Shown here: piece by piece, positions 1 through 11,580 of the stretch
Layout of the letters: each line of letters begins with the position of its first letter
How positions within the stretch are numbered: position 1 is the first letter of the stretch
From: Cervus elaphus
Lineage: Eukaryota > Chordata > Mammalia > Artiodactyla > Cervidae
Assembly (NCBI RefSeq): GCF_910594005.1
Contig: NC_057834.1
Location: forward strand, 106,481,650 to 106,545,649
Direction: 5' to 3'
Length of the DNA stretch: 64,000 nt
Position numbers and translations under genes: made by a program
Notes under the pieces: model-generated
What the model was told of the DNA's origin: nothing
What the model saw: only the letters and a program-made list of their open reading frames with translations
Databases searched by the model: none

Positions 1-92
1 TGAGAATCCCAGGGACGGGGGAGCCTGGTGGGCTGCCGTCTATGGGGTTGCACAGGGTCGGACACGACTGAAGTGACTTAGCAACAGCAGCA
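1..92 (+). mobile_element. Bov-A2 SINE, cut by the window edge
   Basis: Matches the right half of the Bov-A2 copies at 43.3 and 47.5 kb, ending tgacttagcaacagcagcag. Confidence 0.85.
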
Positions 93-268
93 GACCAACT
101 GTGTGGCTTTAGAAAAGTCACTTAACCTCACACTGCCTCAGCTTCCTCATTTCCAAAATGGGCGTATTAATATTGTTACCTACCCCATACTGCTGTTGTG
201 AGGACTTAATGAGTCAATACACATCAAGTACTTAGAATAGTGTTTGGCTCATAACAAGTTTCATGCAG
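93..268 (+). repeat. MIR
   Basis: Core and 3' part (cacttaacctcacactgcctcag, then gttgttgtgagg-like and gcttggctcataa-like end). Confidence 0.65.
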
Positions 269-400
269 AGTGTTAGCTAATATTGTAAATGACCATCCTT
301 TGCCCGTCTGGTTCCTCCTAGTGAAGTCTAAGAGCCATCCACATGCAATAGTCCTAAGTAACTCAGGGGACTCTACAACGCCCACCAAGAAGAGGCCAAA

Positions 401-489
401 CTTTACCCAAACTCCCAACCCAGGGATGGAACTGAGGTTCCTGCATTGCAGGCAGATTATTGACTGTCTGAGCTATCAGAAAAGCCCAT
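401..489 (-). mobile_element. Bov-tA fragment (tRNA-like head)
   Basis: Reverse complement of the tRNA-derived head (cctgcattgcaggcagatt). Body missing and sequence diverged. Confidence 0.6.
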
Positions 490-1125
490 CAAGGGGGTCC
501 AAGTCCTGTCAAATCTTTCAGGACTAGGAGACAAGAGCTCCCTCTGCTGCCCAGAACTGAAACAGCACTATCCTCTCTGACAGCTTCATTAATATTCTGT
601 CCTCTCTGCCCTGCCAATCTTGAAAACGGGCTTCCCAGACTGATGAAATTGCTTCTATATACTAATATCATCAGTGAGGCATTTACCTAAACAGCTGACT
701 CATGATTTTTTTTCCATCCAAAAGAACCATCTTTCTAGGCTCTAGTTAGAATGTGAATAGCTGCCTGTTCTCCAGTTCCCATTAGGAAGCGAGGCTCAGG
801 AGCCTCGGTAACTGAAGAGGGCACTCTCCCCACTGGGAAAGCAGCAGCAGAATTGGAGCATTATAACAAATTGTTCCCATCCAGCCATCACTTTGTAATG
901 TGACTGTTTTCAACATAAACTCATTTGTCTTGTTGAACAGATGGCAAAAAAAAAAAAAAAATGTGCTCTGTCTTTGCATTTCTGACTCCCTTCAGAAAGA
1001 TTCTATCCCAGATTCAGAGGTGAGCAAACAGGCTTTATACCCAGATGGGTCCCATGGCCTGAGTGAAATAGGACAGGGTATTCCTATTTCCTGGGAAGGA
1101 GGCTAGTGCTCACTGAAAGCCTACT
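490..1125. other. Unassigned intergenic sequence
   Basis: No gene or clear repeat. An A16 run lies near 945-961. Confidence 0.6.
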
Positions 1126-1318
1126 ATGCCAGACAGGTTTAGTATTATCTCCTTCAACCTTCATAACAGTCTTGGGAACTAAATTTTACCTTGCCTAATT
1201 ATAGATGCAGGACCCAAGGCTCTGAGAGGTTCAGGAATGTGGTTGCAAGACTGCATGACCAGTCAGTACTATAGTCAAGGATCTGAGATTTATCTACTGC
1301 TATTCATACTGTCTCCCA
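1126..1318 (-). repeat. MIR, reverse
   Basis: Reverse MIR core (ctctgagaggttcaggaatg ... ctgcatgaccagtcagt). Diverged. Confidence 0.5.
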
Positions 1319-1526
1319 AAGGCTCCAAGTCATTTTGGGAAAACTGGCCTGCAAGTTGGTGAGGTAACACCAGAAGTGACCAGGGAAAGGAACCGTCCAC
1401 GTGCAGTTTGGAGAAAGGGCTTCCCCTATTCCTCTCATGGGCCTGAGTTGGGACACCCCTTTAAACCTTCTTCAGGGAGGACCCTTAGTTATCCTGGAGC
1501 TGCCTAGAATATGAAAATTCTTTCAA
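1319..1526. other. Unassigned intergenic sequence
   Basis: Nothing recognisable. Confidence 0.6.
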
Positions 1527-2095
1527 ATGATGGATTCTACTGGAAAATTCTACCAAACATTTAAAAAAGAAATAATATCAATTCTACACAAACTCTTCCA
1601 AAATATAGAAGAGGAGGGAACAGCATCCAGTTCATTTGGGATACTCGGATACCAAAACCAAAGTATTGCAAGCAAAGAAATCTGTGGATCCATCTCTCTC
1701 TTGAGCATGGACTCAAAAATACTTAACAAAATACTGGCCAGTCAAATCCAACAATACACGAAAAGTTAAGTACCAAGTGAAAGTGTGTTAAGTGGTAATC
1801 ACTCAGTTGTGTCTGACTCTTTGCAACCCCATAGCTCACCAGGTTGCTTTGTCCGTGAAATTCTCCAGGCAAGAATACTGGAGTGGGTAGCCATTTCCTT
1901 CTCCAGGGGATCTTCCCAACCCAGGGATCAAATCCAGGTCTCCTGCACTGCAGACAGATTCTTTACCATCTGAGCCACCAGGAAGTCCCTTAAAGATTCA
2001 AGGTTGAATAATCAAAAACCAATCAATGCAATTCACCTTATCAACAGACCAAAGAAGAAAAACCATATAATCACCTGAATAGACACAGAAAATGA
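1527..2095 (+). mobile_element. Old L1 ORF2 fragment split by a Bov-tA
   Basis: The reading FYQTFKKE...ILHKLFQNIEEE...DSKILNKILASQIQQ matches the L1 reverse-transcriptase region (the FYQKF...KLFQKIAEE...DAKILNKILANRIQQ of the full copy in this window). After the SINE (1783-1989) the match continues to about 2,095. Frame is broken. Confidence 0.75.
1783..1989 (-). mobile_element. Bov-tA SINE
   Basis: Complete Bov-tA in reverse: Bov-A body, then the tRNA-like head ending gagccaccaggaagtcc. It splits an L1 fragment. Confidence 0.9.
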
Positions 2096-2652
2096 TGGTG
2101 ACTAATCCTGGTGTTTCCCAGATGAGAAGCTTGAGTCCCAGAATGGACGAAATGCATTCTCAGTGTCACAAATTACTGACAAATCCAGATTGAGAATCCA
2201 GCTCTCCAGACCTGAGAACTGTGTGGATTTGTCATCCAATGCTGGGGGCCAAAGAAGTCTTTGAAGTATAAAGAGACAATAACCCAGAGACTCAGCCGTC
2301 ACAAGCAACTGAAGCAAGAGAGTGAGAACAAGCTAATTCCAGCCTACTCCATGCTAGAAAATACCTGGCTTCTAGTTCATAAGGGTTAGAATCAAGGGAG
2401 CACTGGATTTCTAGGGAAGGATTATGCACTTCCTGTAACTTTCCCAATGAAGTGGAATTTACAACTGTTGAAAACATGATATAAAAAAATATTCACAATT
2501 TGAGAAATATGAGCCACAGCTATAGCTCTTTTGAAATAAGGTCTTTAAAAAAAATCACAGAATTTTCATGAAGATGGGGGAAAGGCTATGAACTCATTGG
2601 TGTAACTGAAATGACAGAGATCCCTCAATGCTACCAGGCAGCTGGAGCTCAG
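2096..2652. other. Unassigned intergenic sequence
   Basis: No coding frame of note and no recognised repeat. Confidence 0.6.
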
Positions 2653-2707
2653 CTCAGCAACCTTCACTAATGTTCACTTTCGCCAACAGTCTACATCAAA
2701 CCATTTT
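2653..2707. repeat. 55-bp direct repeat, left of the minisatellite
   Basis: Matches 3703-3757 at 51 of 55 positions by eye (shared core aatgttcacttt and gccaacagtctacatcaaac). Spacing is exactly 1,050 bp. Confidence 0.88.
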
Positions 2708-2857
2708 GGTAAAAGCTTTCTTTTTCTTCTTTACAAATTTAAGATCTTGGTCACAATCACCTCATGTTTCTTTACTTTTAATTGTGATGATTGGAAAATA
2801 AAATCAAACCAAGGTATCTCTTTCTTCCCCAGGCAAATTCTCTGAGGTTCTGTCTCT

Positions 2858-3132
2858 GGAAAACCCTCCCTCCATCCTTCATTTCCCTCCCCAACACACA
2901 CACACACACACACACACCTCTCTTCTCCTGCCTTGCCAACACACATATGTGCACGTGCACACACACACACACAAAACTCTCTTCTCCTGCCTCACCAACA
3001 CACACATGTACATGCACACACACACACACACACACACAAAACTCTTCTCCTGCCTCGCCAACACACACATGTGCATGCACACACACACACACACAAACTC
3101 TTCTCCTGCCTCACCAACACACACATGTACAT

Positions 3133-3166
<34 letters not shown>

Positions 3167-3395
3167 CTCTTCTCCTGCCTCGCCAACACACACATGTGCA
3201 TGCACACACACACACACACACAAAACTCTTCTCCTGCCTCGCCAACACACACATGTGCATGCACACACACACACACACAGGAAACCCTCTCTCTGTCCTC
3301 CATTTCCCTCCCCAACACACATACACACACACGAGCGTGCACACACACATACACCACTCTCTTCTCTGCACACACACACACACACACACAAGCAC
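2858..3395. repeat. CA-rich minisatellite, six units of 55-70 bp
   Basis: Units begin with ctcttctcctgcctcgccaa and end in a CA run with a central catgtgcatg or catgtacatg. Starts are near 2918, 2977, 3042, 3098, 3167 and 3226. An entry segment (ggaaaaccctccctccatcc, 2858) recurs in altered form at 3281, so there is also a higher-order repeat. Long open frames across it on both strands are artefacts of the CA runs. Confidence 0.92.
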
Positions 3396-3702
3396 TCTCT
3401 TCCCTGCTTCTTCCTTACCTGGTTCAGAGCTTGTGGGTGAGGTGAGTAGAAATCATGTGTGTCACCAGAGCCATAACTGACAACCAGCTAGCCCCAGCCC
3501 CAGTGTCTTCAAAGTGAAGCAGAAATTAGATGTGCCTTTGCTCCCTGCATTTCCTCGCATCCTGGCCCCTTTAAGTTGACCTAGGATGTTTTGGAGCTTA
3601 CAGTTTAAAAGCAACTCAAATATATGATGCCCTTGATTGTCTTGTAACCATAATTTACAGACGCAGAAAGTGGAGCTCAGCAGGGTGGGCAAGTGGACTC
3701 CA

Positions 3703-3757
3703 CTCAGCCACCCTTACTAATGTTCACTTTTGCCAACAGTCTACATCAAACCATTTT
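3703..3757. repeat. 55-bp direct repeat, right of the minisatellite
   Basis: Second copy of 2653-2707. Confidence 0.88.
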
Positions 3758-3889
3758 AGACGGCAGGTGTCATGGCACCTGACCACAATCAGAGCGCAGC
3801 CTCCTTGGGGCATCAGCCAAATATGTAAACAGCAGCTTGATAAAAGCAACCATTCAATGACCTCTCACTATTTTCATGCACTGAACTAC

Positions 3890-4112
3890 ATAGTTCCTCT
3901 TCAGTATTTCATTCAATCCTCATGGCTCCCCAGTGGAGTGGGTATGACTATACCCACTCCAATAAAGGGGGGGGGGGGGGAATGCCACTGGGAGGTCATT
4001 TAAAATGTCCAAAGTTATACATAACAAGTAAACGACAGACTCAGGACATGATCTTGGGCCTGAGACCAAAGTCTGGGCTCTCCACTGCACTTGAGTCCAT
4101 TTTGCAAAGTCA
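3890..4112 (-). repeat. MIR, reverse, containing a 14-base G run
   Basis: MIR-like on both sides of a G14 run at 3967-3980 (the place where MIR normally reads tttacagatgag-like sequence). Confidence 0.5.
3967..3980 (+). repeat. G14 homopolymer
   Basis: Fourteen consecutive G inside a MIR; may vary in length or be misassembled. Confidence 0.9.
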
Positions 4113-4929
4113 AGGGTACCAAAAGAAACACAAACAGAATGCTGTGAGGTTAAGAATGCAGTGGAAGTAGGGTGATGGGGAAGGTGATTTTTGGTTGAGA
4201 AGTGATCATATTTTCTTAGGAAAGTGGTAAATCAGAGAAGATTACATGACAGTTGAAAGCTGTCTTGATTGATGGACAAGATGACTAAGTAAAAAATCAG
4301 ATTCCTAGATGGAAACAATGCTGCAAACAGGTTCAGAAGCAGGAAAGTATATCTCATATGCAATAATACTAATAATCCTGCTTAGAAAAAGGACATGGGC
4401 ACTTGCTGTCATGACCAATTATGAGCTGTTCTTGCAAAAAATGGGATACTAATGGTAAAGGATAGAAATTTTATTTCATGAGATTTTTATATAAATTATA
4501 GTCAAAATTATTCCTGTCAACATCACGGTGCCTGCAGTCAAAAACCTAGCCTTCTATTGGGAAGATAAACAATTAAACAAGCAATTACGGCACAGCAGTA
4601 AGTCCTAGGAAAGGGCAGGCACAGGGTGACCCTGCCAACTCAGCCTTCAGGAGGGCATGCTGGAGAGTGATGGCCAACCCAAGCACTGAGGCAGGGGTGG
4701 GCGTTGCCCACACGGTGACATGGGAGTCTAGATGGAGGCAACAGCAGCTGAGACCCGGGCAGGAGACAGACCCCAGCCTGTTTGGGAGGCTACAGGTGTT
4801 GAGCAGAAGCGAGGAGAGCAGGTGGGAATTGGTAACACGTGAGGCCAGAGGGGCCCACGAGAGGTCAGCTCAGGATGAGGCCGCGTGCTGTGTAAGAGAG
4901 GAGGTGGGAAGGCACCCGGGCCCAGCGCA
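4113..4929. other. Unassigned intergenic sequence
   Basis: From about 4,560 the sequence (acaattaaacaagcaattac, then purine-rich) may be a reverse L2 remnant. Otherwise nothing. Confidence 0.5.
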
Positions 4930-5110
4930 AGCGCGGGCTGGCTTCCCATCACAGTCAGCAAATCAATTACGCCCTCCACCGACTTTCGCCTCGTGTATTT
5001 AGAATGCAAGGAGCTAGCCTGCCAAACATCTGCTCTCGCTATTAAGCATGCCATGGTAACCATTGCACTCCCGTGCGTCAGCGCCACCAGGATTGGTAAT
5101 AATCACAAGT
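4930..5110. promoter_or_regulatory. Repeat-free segment with RFX-like and CpG motifs
   Basis: The segment has no repeat signature and more CpG than its neighbours. It holds gccatggtaac (5050-5060), similar to an RFX X-box, tgcgtcagc near 5,075, several TAAT cores and gattggtaat. This could be a conserved regulatory element, but conservation cannot be judged here. Confidence 0.3.
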
Positions 5111-5477
5111 GTCAAAAACGAGAAAGAATGGAGAAGGAAAGCTGTGCAAAACCCAGCGGTGGGATGGTTGGGCTGGCGGCTCTGCTCTGAGGCCCCGCCA
5201 GCTGCACCTTCTGCTGCCCCTGTTGGAGGCAGGGGAATTGATGCGGCTCTGGCCTCCTCTCGCCCCTTCTGTTGATCCCTCTCCCTGTATTATTCATCCA
5301 CTGCTTCAACCGGCACTGGAAAATGTGCTTTGCCTTTGCCAGAACAACATATGTGCCCCTGCATCATTGTGTGTGATAGATAAACCCGCCAAGAGCTCCC
5401 AGACCCAGGGGCCCTCTGGGTGAAGACCCCACATTGACACAGGCAGGCAGCATGGTGTCCTGGCAGGAGCGCAGTGC

Positions 5478-5675
5478 TACAGACAGACCCAGCTTAGGAT
5501 TTCAGCATGCAAGTTCACAGGCTTGAGACCTTGGGCAAATCTCTTACCCTCTCTGAACCCACCTGCCTCTTTTGTAAAATACAAGTAGGACTGCTTACAG
5601 CCTAGGGTTGTTTGAGGGCGAAAAGACAATGCATGGGAGATGGTACAGTGACTTTCACAGAATAAGAATTCAAGC
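5478..5675 (+). repeat. MIR
   Basis: Contains agaccttgggcaaatctctta, then tctgaacccacctgcctctt and a ttgtttgaggg section, in MIR order. Confidence 0.65.
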
Positions 5676-5702
5676 TTAGCTACCATGATCTTTTTTTTCA
5701 AT

Positions 5703-5912
5703 TGTGCTGTGTGCTCAGACGCTTCAGCCGTGTCTTACTCTTTGCAACCCCATGGACTGTAGCCTGCCAAGCTCCTCTGTCCATTGGATTCTCCAGCAAG
5801 AATACTGGAGTGAGTTGCCATGCCCTCCTCCAGGGGTCCCCAACCCAAGGATCGAACCAGTGTCTCCGGCATCTCCTGCATTGCAGGCAGATTCTTTACC
5901 GCTGAACCTCTC
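5703..5912 (-). mobile_element. Bov-tA SINE with A runs beside it
   Basis: Reverse Bov-tA, head near 5,890. Two A runs (5,916-5,931 and 5,959-5,977) follow, separated by a second partial copy of the head end (cctctttaccagggaagcctc). Confidence 0.85.
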
Positions 5913-5989
5913 TTTAAAAAAAAAAAAAAAAGCCTCTTTACCAGGGAAGCCTCTCTTAAAAAAAAAAAAAAAAAAAGCTAGGCCCTATG

Positions 5990-6155
5990 CTGTGCACTTT
6001 ATTCAAATTATTGACTCGCCACAACCAGCCTGTAATGTAGACAACATGATACCCACTTTAGAGACAAGAGGACTGAGGCTAAGGGAGGTTAGGTGACACG
6101 TCAGAGAACTGGTCATGGCAGGTCAGAAGGTGAACTCAGACTTCCCCTACAGCTA
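5990..6155 (-). repeat. MIR, reverse
   Basis: Reverse MIR (gataccc-actttagagacaagaggactgaggc). Confidence 0.65.
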
Positions 6156-6736
6156 CTCTCTCCCTTAAACCATGCTGCCTTCCACATGTACAAAATTCTT
6201 CAGATGTTGAGCTGAAATCTGTTCCCTGATAAAGATGATTCATAGGTCCCAGTTCTGTAGTTAGAGCCACAGAAAATTTGGTCTCTCTTCCAAACATAAG
6301 CTTTTTAGGAATGCAGAGCCAGCTCCCACTCCCCAACCCCACCACCAACCTTCCTTTCTCTGAACTAAAAGGTCCTAAGTCTAGTTTACATACAGTCACT
6401 TTCTGCAGGATATCCTCCAAGACAGCCAAAGCCTCTCTCAGAGGAGCGCCCAGACCCTTGCTCTTGGATGCCTGGGTGAGGTTCCGCTCTCCCTCCCAGC
6501 GCATCAGTCACTGCGTGTCTGGGTAGATGCACAGTACCTGAACCTCCAGCCGGCAGGGCTTAGGGCCATCCCCTGGAACACTCTCAGACGGCTTTTCTGC
6601 CTTTCCCTGGATCTTCTCCAACCTAGAGTACGGAACCGTGGGCTCCAGCGCCCTCTTGTGTTAAGGAAGAGAAATTTTCAGGATACGAACACAGGAGCGG
6701 AGTGGAAGATCCACCTGAGGAGCAGAAGGGTGATGT
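6156..6736. other. Unassigned intergenic sequence
   Basis: No repeat recognised; short open frames lack codon or protein support. Confidence 0.6.
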
Positions 6737-6768
6737 CTCTCTCTCTCTCTCTTTTTTTTTTTTTTTTT
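6737..6768 (+). repeat. (CT)n followed by T run
   Basis: tctctctctctctctc then 18 T residues. Confidence 0.9.
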
Positions 6769-6865
6769 AAGAAAAAGAAAACAAAGCCCCTCCAGCCCTC
6801 TGGAGCTGCTCTAAGTCTGCATCTCTGAATGTCCCACCACATGCTGTGAGATGGGAGATAACCCT

Positions 6866-7078
6866 GGGTTTCCCTGATGGTTCAGCAGGAAAAGAATCTG
6901 CATACTACACAGCAGATGCAGGAGATCAATCCCAGCGCGGGGAAGATCCCCTGGAGGAGGAAACAGCAACTCTTTTCATGGATAGAGGAAAACATCCCAT
7001 GGAAAAACCCCATGGACAGAGGAGCCTGGCACGCTACAGTTCATAGGGTCACAAAGAGTCAGACATGACTGAGCATGC
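6866..7078 (+). mobile_element. Bov-tA SINE, diverged
   Basis: Starts gggtttccctgatggttcag and ends gagtcagacatgactgagca. Confidence 0.85.
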
Positions 7079-7397
7079 ACATTGGCTTGGTTGGGGGGTG
7101 ACCCTGCAGGCAAGCCTGACTCCTCTGATGATGTCAGTCTATCAGGAAAGAGGCAAGGGTGTCCCCACATCTTCACCTTTAGTAATATCTCATTTGAGCC
7201 CCCACCCCCAGCATTCTTTCAGCTTTGCTAAAGACACAAGGAGAAGGACATGAAGCCAGACCTGGGCACAAGCGTCTGAAGTGGAGAGACCCTCCCACCT
7301 TTGCCCTAGAGGGCCAGGAAGGTAACAGCAGTTAGGGACCTGGGAACAAAGGAGGAGAGATCCAAGGCAGCAACTGGAGGATGGTTAAGACGTATCC

Positions 7398-8165
7398 TGA
7401 TGTAAGATATAGGTGAGCTCCAGGTTAGACATCTACAACTAGCCTCTTGATTACATTTCATGGGACACGAAGAAGTGGGCTTCCGGCTGGATATTTAAAA
7501 CTGTTAAGCATTTCTTCAGATAAGAGAGAGATGGGGTCTAGTTCAGGCGTTTACAACCAGCCTCCTATTTGCCCTCTGAAATGGGAGTAACAATAGAAAC
7601 AGGGTAAATATCCAGTGTCTATCTCAAGGTAATAGTCATGACAATAGTCAAGATAAGAATCAGGGCAAGGACAAAGAGGGGCAAAACCCTATTTGAGTAA
7701 AGGATCAAGGGATCTCCACTCCCTCCTCTTTTGGGACAAGGGAGACACTACACACGTGCAGAAAGGCTCCTGTGGGTCAAAAGTCAAGGGATAATGCCAG
7801 GCCGTAATAAGTTTGTTCCTCCCAGAAGCCTTCATTTCGATATCCATATTGGCTAAAGGGTGTGTACATACCCAGGGGAATGTCCCAGGGTAGGTCAGGT
7901 GTGGAAAAAGAAACCAGATCATTGGCTAAAGGTAGACAAAGACCCAGAAGAACTGAGCTATATAAAAGACTTAACCACTTCTTAACCGCACGCCTCCTCA
8001 CCAGGAAGGATGCCCACACCCTCTCTCCCTTTCTCTCCAGCTGTTCACCTCTGTCTTGCTTCTATCTCGTCTAAACAAACTATTTCTCTGTGTGTTCACC
8101 CATTTGCTGTTGTGCTATGTCTCTGATAATAAACTTTGTACCTGCATTTGCAGTTGCTGCCTCCG
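7398..8165 (+). mobile_element. ERV long terminal repeat (first copy)
   Basis: The segment begins with tg and shows LTR layout: a U3 region with an approximate internal duplication (about 7,430-7,480 against 7,540-7,590), a TATA box at 7959-7966 (tatataaa), a pyrimidine-rich R region and a polyadenylation signal aataaa at 8128-8133. It is related to the LTR at 46,023-46,640. The 3' boundary is approximate. No viral gene is recognisable after it. Confidence 0.7.
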
Positions 8166-8570
8166 TGATAAATGGATATTTCTCTGGGGGCAAAGATCCA
8201 GGGAAAAATAGCTGCTAGCCCCTAACCTTGCTGATCTGGTGACTCGGATTCCTGGTTTTCATCCAGGCTACCCAGTTTTAATTCCTGGACAGGGGATTAA
8301 GATCTCGCTTCACGCCACCTCTCACTGCTGCTGCGCCGAGATCAACCTGAGGTCAGAGGGCTCCTTGAGTTGGCTCTCAGGGCTGCTGAAATATTCACTG
8401 CTGGTCCCACTTTCCAGCTCTGTGAAAATATTATCTGGGAGGGTTTGTCCAGTAAAGCAAGCAACCATTCTTTTCTCTACCAAAAATTCACCTGGGGGTT
8501 GTTGGACAAGTCGCCTCTCATCCTCTGGGCAGGGTGGTGTCAGAGGTTCCTTCCACTGTCATAATCAATG
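8166..8570 (+). mobile_element. Probable U5/leader remainder of the ERV at 7.4 kb
   Basis: CpG-containing, non-coding sequence directly follows the LTR polyadenylation region. A tggtgactcgga stretch near 8,237 could be a primer-binding region, but I cannot match it to a tRNA with confidence. No gag-like reading frame is seen, so this is at most a fragment of the provirus. Confidence 0.35.
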
Positions 8571-9704
8571 AGCTCGAACATAGGGTCATCCCCAGATCCA
8601 ATCCATTTCAGCCAACTAGCAGACTCCAGAGGAACTGGGCCCCAAGATTGCTAGGCTTATACAGAACACATTTCCATGGAACGTGAACTATCATCAAATC
8701 TTTGTCGAGCATTTAAAGTACTCAATAGGTACAGCATTGATACCATGATTTTTTCTTCCTTCACAGTTACAGGTCAGTCTCCAAGAAGCAGAGAATTTTA
8801 AAAAAAAAAAAAAATTAAGGTTTTTTTTTTTTTTTATTGCTTATGTGCAGAAATCAAACAGCAATTACAATTGTCTTATCTCTCATACAATGTTAAAGAA
8901 CATCAACTTTTTCTGATTAAAACTCTTCAGTGATTTCAAACCTTTATGAACGTAGTGTGAACCACTGGTGTGGTTCATCCTCTGGTGTTATCACTGTCCC
9001 TGGAATCATACACACTGTCCTTGGCCATGCAGCCAGAGGCGATGAACAGAACCAGGGCACCCTCTGGCTCTGCCGGAGATCATGACCTCTGCCTGAGAAG
9101 ACTTCTGGAGTGAGAGCCAGCCACCAGCTGCCCTGTTCTAGCTGGGTCCCCTCCCCACATATCTCCTCCCTGGGATTCTGTTCTCTCCTAGAACCCCAGC
9201 AGCTATCCTCTGCTAGGAGGGTCCGATCACTTATTTGTGTAGGGGGGCTCAATTGGAACCAAGGAGGGAAAGGAGTAAAGTATGGGTGACAAGACCAAAA
9301 AAAAAAAAAAAAAAAGACAAGGGAGAGAGAGATAAGTAACAAGGAAAAGGAGTAAGAATAATGAAACTGTGTTATAAAACAAATTCCAAATATTTTCATC
9401 TGACCTCTCTTAAATAATCCCATGTCTTGTTTAGTAACGGAGATCTTTTCCAAGCATACATTTGCAGGGGGCGAGGGGTGGGAGGAAGGAACAACAGGTA
9501 CTGCAGCGTTTTAATAGAGAGCTATAATACTGATTTCAAATACACCACTTCTGACTCATCTCTGTTTCCTTTAACATTATCTTCTACAGATAGAGATCCC
9601 AGCAAGGAAGGAGTTATCTGCATCGCTTTCAGGTCACATTCCACTCCTTAAAGAGAGCAGAGAAGAATTATTCTAGTAATAGAAGCTCTGTGAACTGGGG
9701 ACTT
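8571..9704. other. Unassigned intergenic sequence
   Basis: A 169-codon minus-strand frame (8,944-9,453) contains a polyphenylalanine run from an A stretch and resembles nothing known; treated as chance. Confidence 0.6.
8799..8835. repeat. A run facing a T run
   Basis: About 15 A, then attaagg, then about 15 T: a short perfect inverted repeat that could form a hairpin. Confidence 0.85.
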
Positions 9705-9905
9705 GGGTTTCCCTGGTGGTTCAGATGGTAAAGAATCTGCCTGCAATACAGGAGACCCAGGTTCAATCCCTGGGTTGGGAAGATCCCCTGGAGAAGGGAA
9801 TGACAACCAACTCCAGTATTCTTGCCTGGAGACTCCCATGGACAGAGGAGCCTGGTGCAATATAGTCCATGGGGTCACAAAGAGTCAGACACGACTGAGC
9901 AACTA
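9705..9905 (+). mobile_element. Bov-tA SINE, well preserved
   Basis: Starts gggtttccctggtggttcag with Pol III box-like tRNA head (ggttcaatccctggg near 9,760) and ends acacgactgagcaac. Confidence 0.92.
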
Positions 9906-11361
9906 AGCATCCACATGAAATGGGGACTTACTGAGAACGTGAGACCCCTAGCCCCGGCCAGACTGGAGGACTACCCAGCAGTTTGTCTTCCGGCTTGCAT
10001 TAAAAACTTGGGTCTTTGACCTTGAGATCCAGACACAATGATTCCGATTTCAGATTCATAAAAATACTAGGAAAACAGTATTATACTACCCCAAATGGGG
10101 CCAGTAGGTCAGTCCTTAGAAACAGCATGTTACAGGATAATCCCACCATGTCTGCACCCAATGCAGCCCACACAATAGGAAGATGAAATGAACTTTGCCC
10201 CAAGACTTAGACACAGGAAGCAGAGGCTGTGCTGAGTGTGTTTTCCATCTCATTCAAAATTAAAGGCTCAGAAAGCTGAGGCTTGCTCACAGATACACGC
10301 TCAGAGATGGCACACACAAAGGCAAGTCTCATCTGCAGGAGGCAGATAACAAGGCAGGTGCAGGCAAGCAGGGGCTGCTGAAGCCTGGAAAGGAAACGCC
10401 AGCCCAGAGGATGCCTTGATAACAGAATCCCCATGCCTGCTGCTCATGGTAGGCCATGTTAATGCAGCTTAAGGGTTATTTTCTTCTTTAAAGAATAGGT
10501 CGAGTTTTAAAACCGCATCTTCTTCCAGCCGATAGGCTCATGCTTTGCCAAGCTCTGCTAAACACTGACTCATTGGAAAGGAACGGACCTTTCTAAAGAG
10601 GAAATTGGATGTATATTTGTATAAACCTCCTTTAAGAGGTTTGCATAAACCCCTTGTGATTACATGGCCTGGAGATTTGTCCCTGGCTCTGTTAGCTCCT
10701 CCAGCAAAAGCTTTCCCTCTCAGTTATCTCAGCTCATTCGTGTAAGCTTTTGTATCTGCAGTTTTCAACCTAAACCATAAAACTACATCTTCTCAAAGGC
10801 TGGCTGGTTCAGAGACAGAGGCCAAGGTCACATTTCGATGGGAGGAAAAAAAGGGGAAGCTCAGATATACATTGTAAATGCAAAATGATGGTTTGTTGAA
10901 TAATGTTGCCTGTAGCACTTAGATTTCCCTGATCTAAATACCTTGTCCCTTTCCACCACCCACCACCAATACTATCTGAGACATAAATACCATGACTTTA
11001 CAATATGTAAACAACCACCCAGAAAGTAAAACATTCAATCAGAGGTGTTAGCTTTGGTGATATGGATGAATATGTACACTAATATTTACTTCCTTCCAAA
11101 TTTACTCCAAGGTAAATTCAGCTAACTTAATGGTATGTGAAGACAGGCACAACTGAAGCCTTGGTCTGCTTTCATTGCTATGCACCCTTTGGCAAAGATG
11201 TTTCTACTGAAGAAATCCAGCTGTTGTTTTTATGCTATTTTTTTATCAGCCTCACCTGCATGTTTTCCCAGGAAAATCTTCTCAGTCCTCACCAGCAACC
11301 CTGAGGACTTCTGTTATATATTTGTGCTTCGTGCATTAGATATGTCATTAGTGTGTAAAGC
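9906..11361. other. Unassigned intergenic sequence
   Basis: The segment 10,440-10,830 is free of obvious repeats and moderately CpG-containing. No exon recognised. Confidence 0.6.
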
Positions 11362-11580
11362 AAGAAGAACATGGGCTTGGGAGTCCAACAGGCCTGTGTC
11401 TGGTTCCCAGTCTTGCGATTCACCATCTACGTGACCTACCTGAGCCTCAATTTCCTCATCTGTAATGGGATGGTAGGGATAAAAAAAAATCCATATCATA
11501 GGGCTGCTGTAGTGATTCAATTAAATGAAACAATAAATATCTTTAATGTGTGCTGGATGTAGCATGCCTTTCATAAATGT
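11362..11580 (+). repeat. MIR
   Basis: Nearly full MIR from gcaagaagaacatgggcttgg through cctcatctgtaatgggatgg. Confidence 0.75.

Noticed and set aside
2881..3395. CRISPR-like array of repeats and spacers
   Set aside because: Unit length varies, the interspersed parts are CA runs, and the context is a mammalian genome. It is a minisatellite.
2778..3480. Several 100-230 codon frames rich in Thr-His or Cys-Val
   Set aside because: They are translations of CA/TG runs in the minisatellite, open in many frames on both strands at once.
8166..8570. Possible gag or other viral gene after the first LTR
   Set aside because: No reading frame or motif of a viral protein was seen; at most leader sequence is present.
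8944..9453. Minus-strand frame of 169 codons
   Set aside because: It contains a homopolymer-coded Phe run and resembles no protein. No exon structure.
9705..9780. Possible tRNA genes in SINE heads (also at 6,866, 32,341, 50,574, 61,015)
   Set aside because: The heads are tRNA-derived but diverged and part of Bov-tA elements; they do not give a proper cloverleaf with intact stems and CCA-side end.
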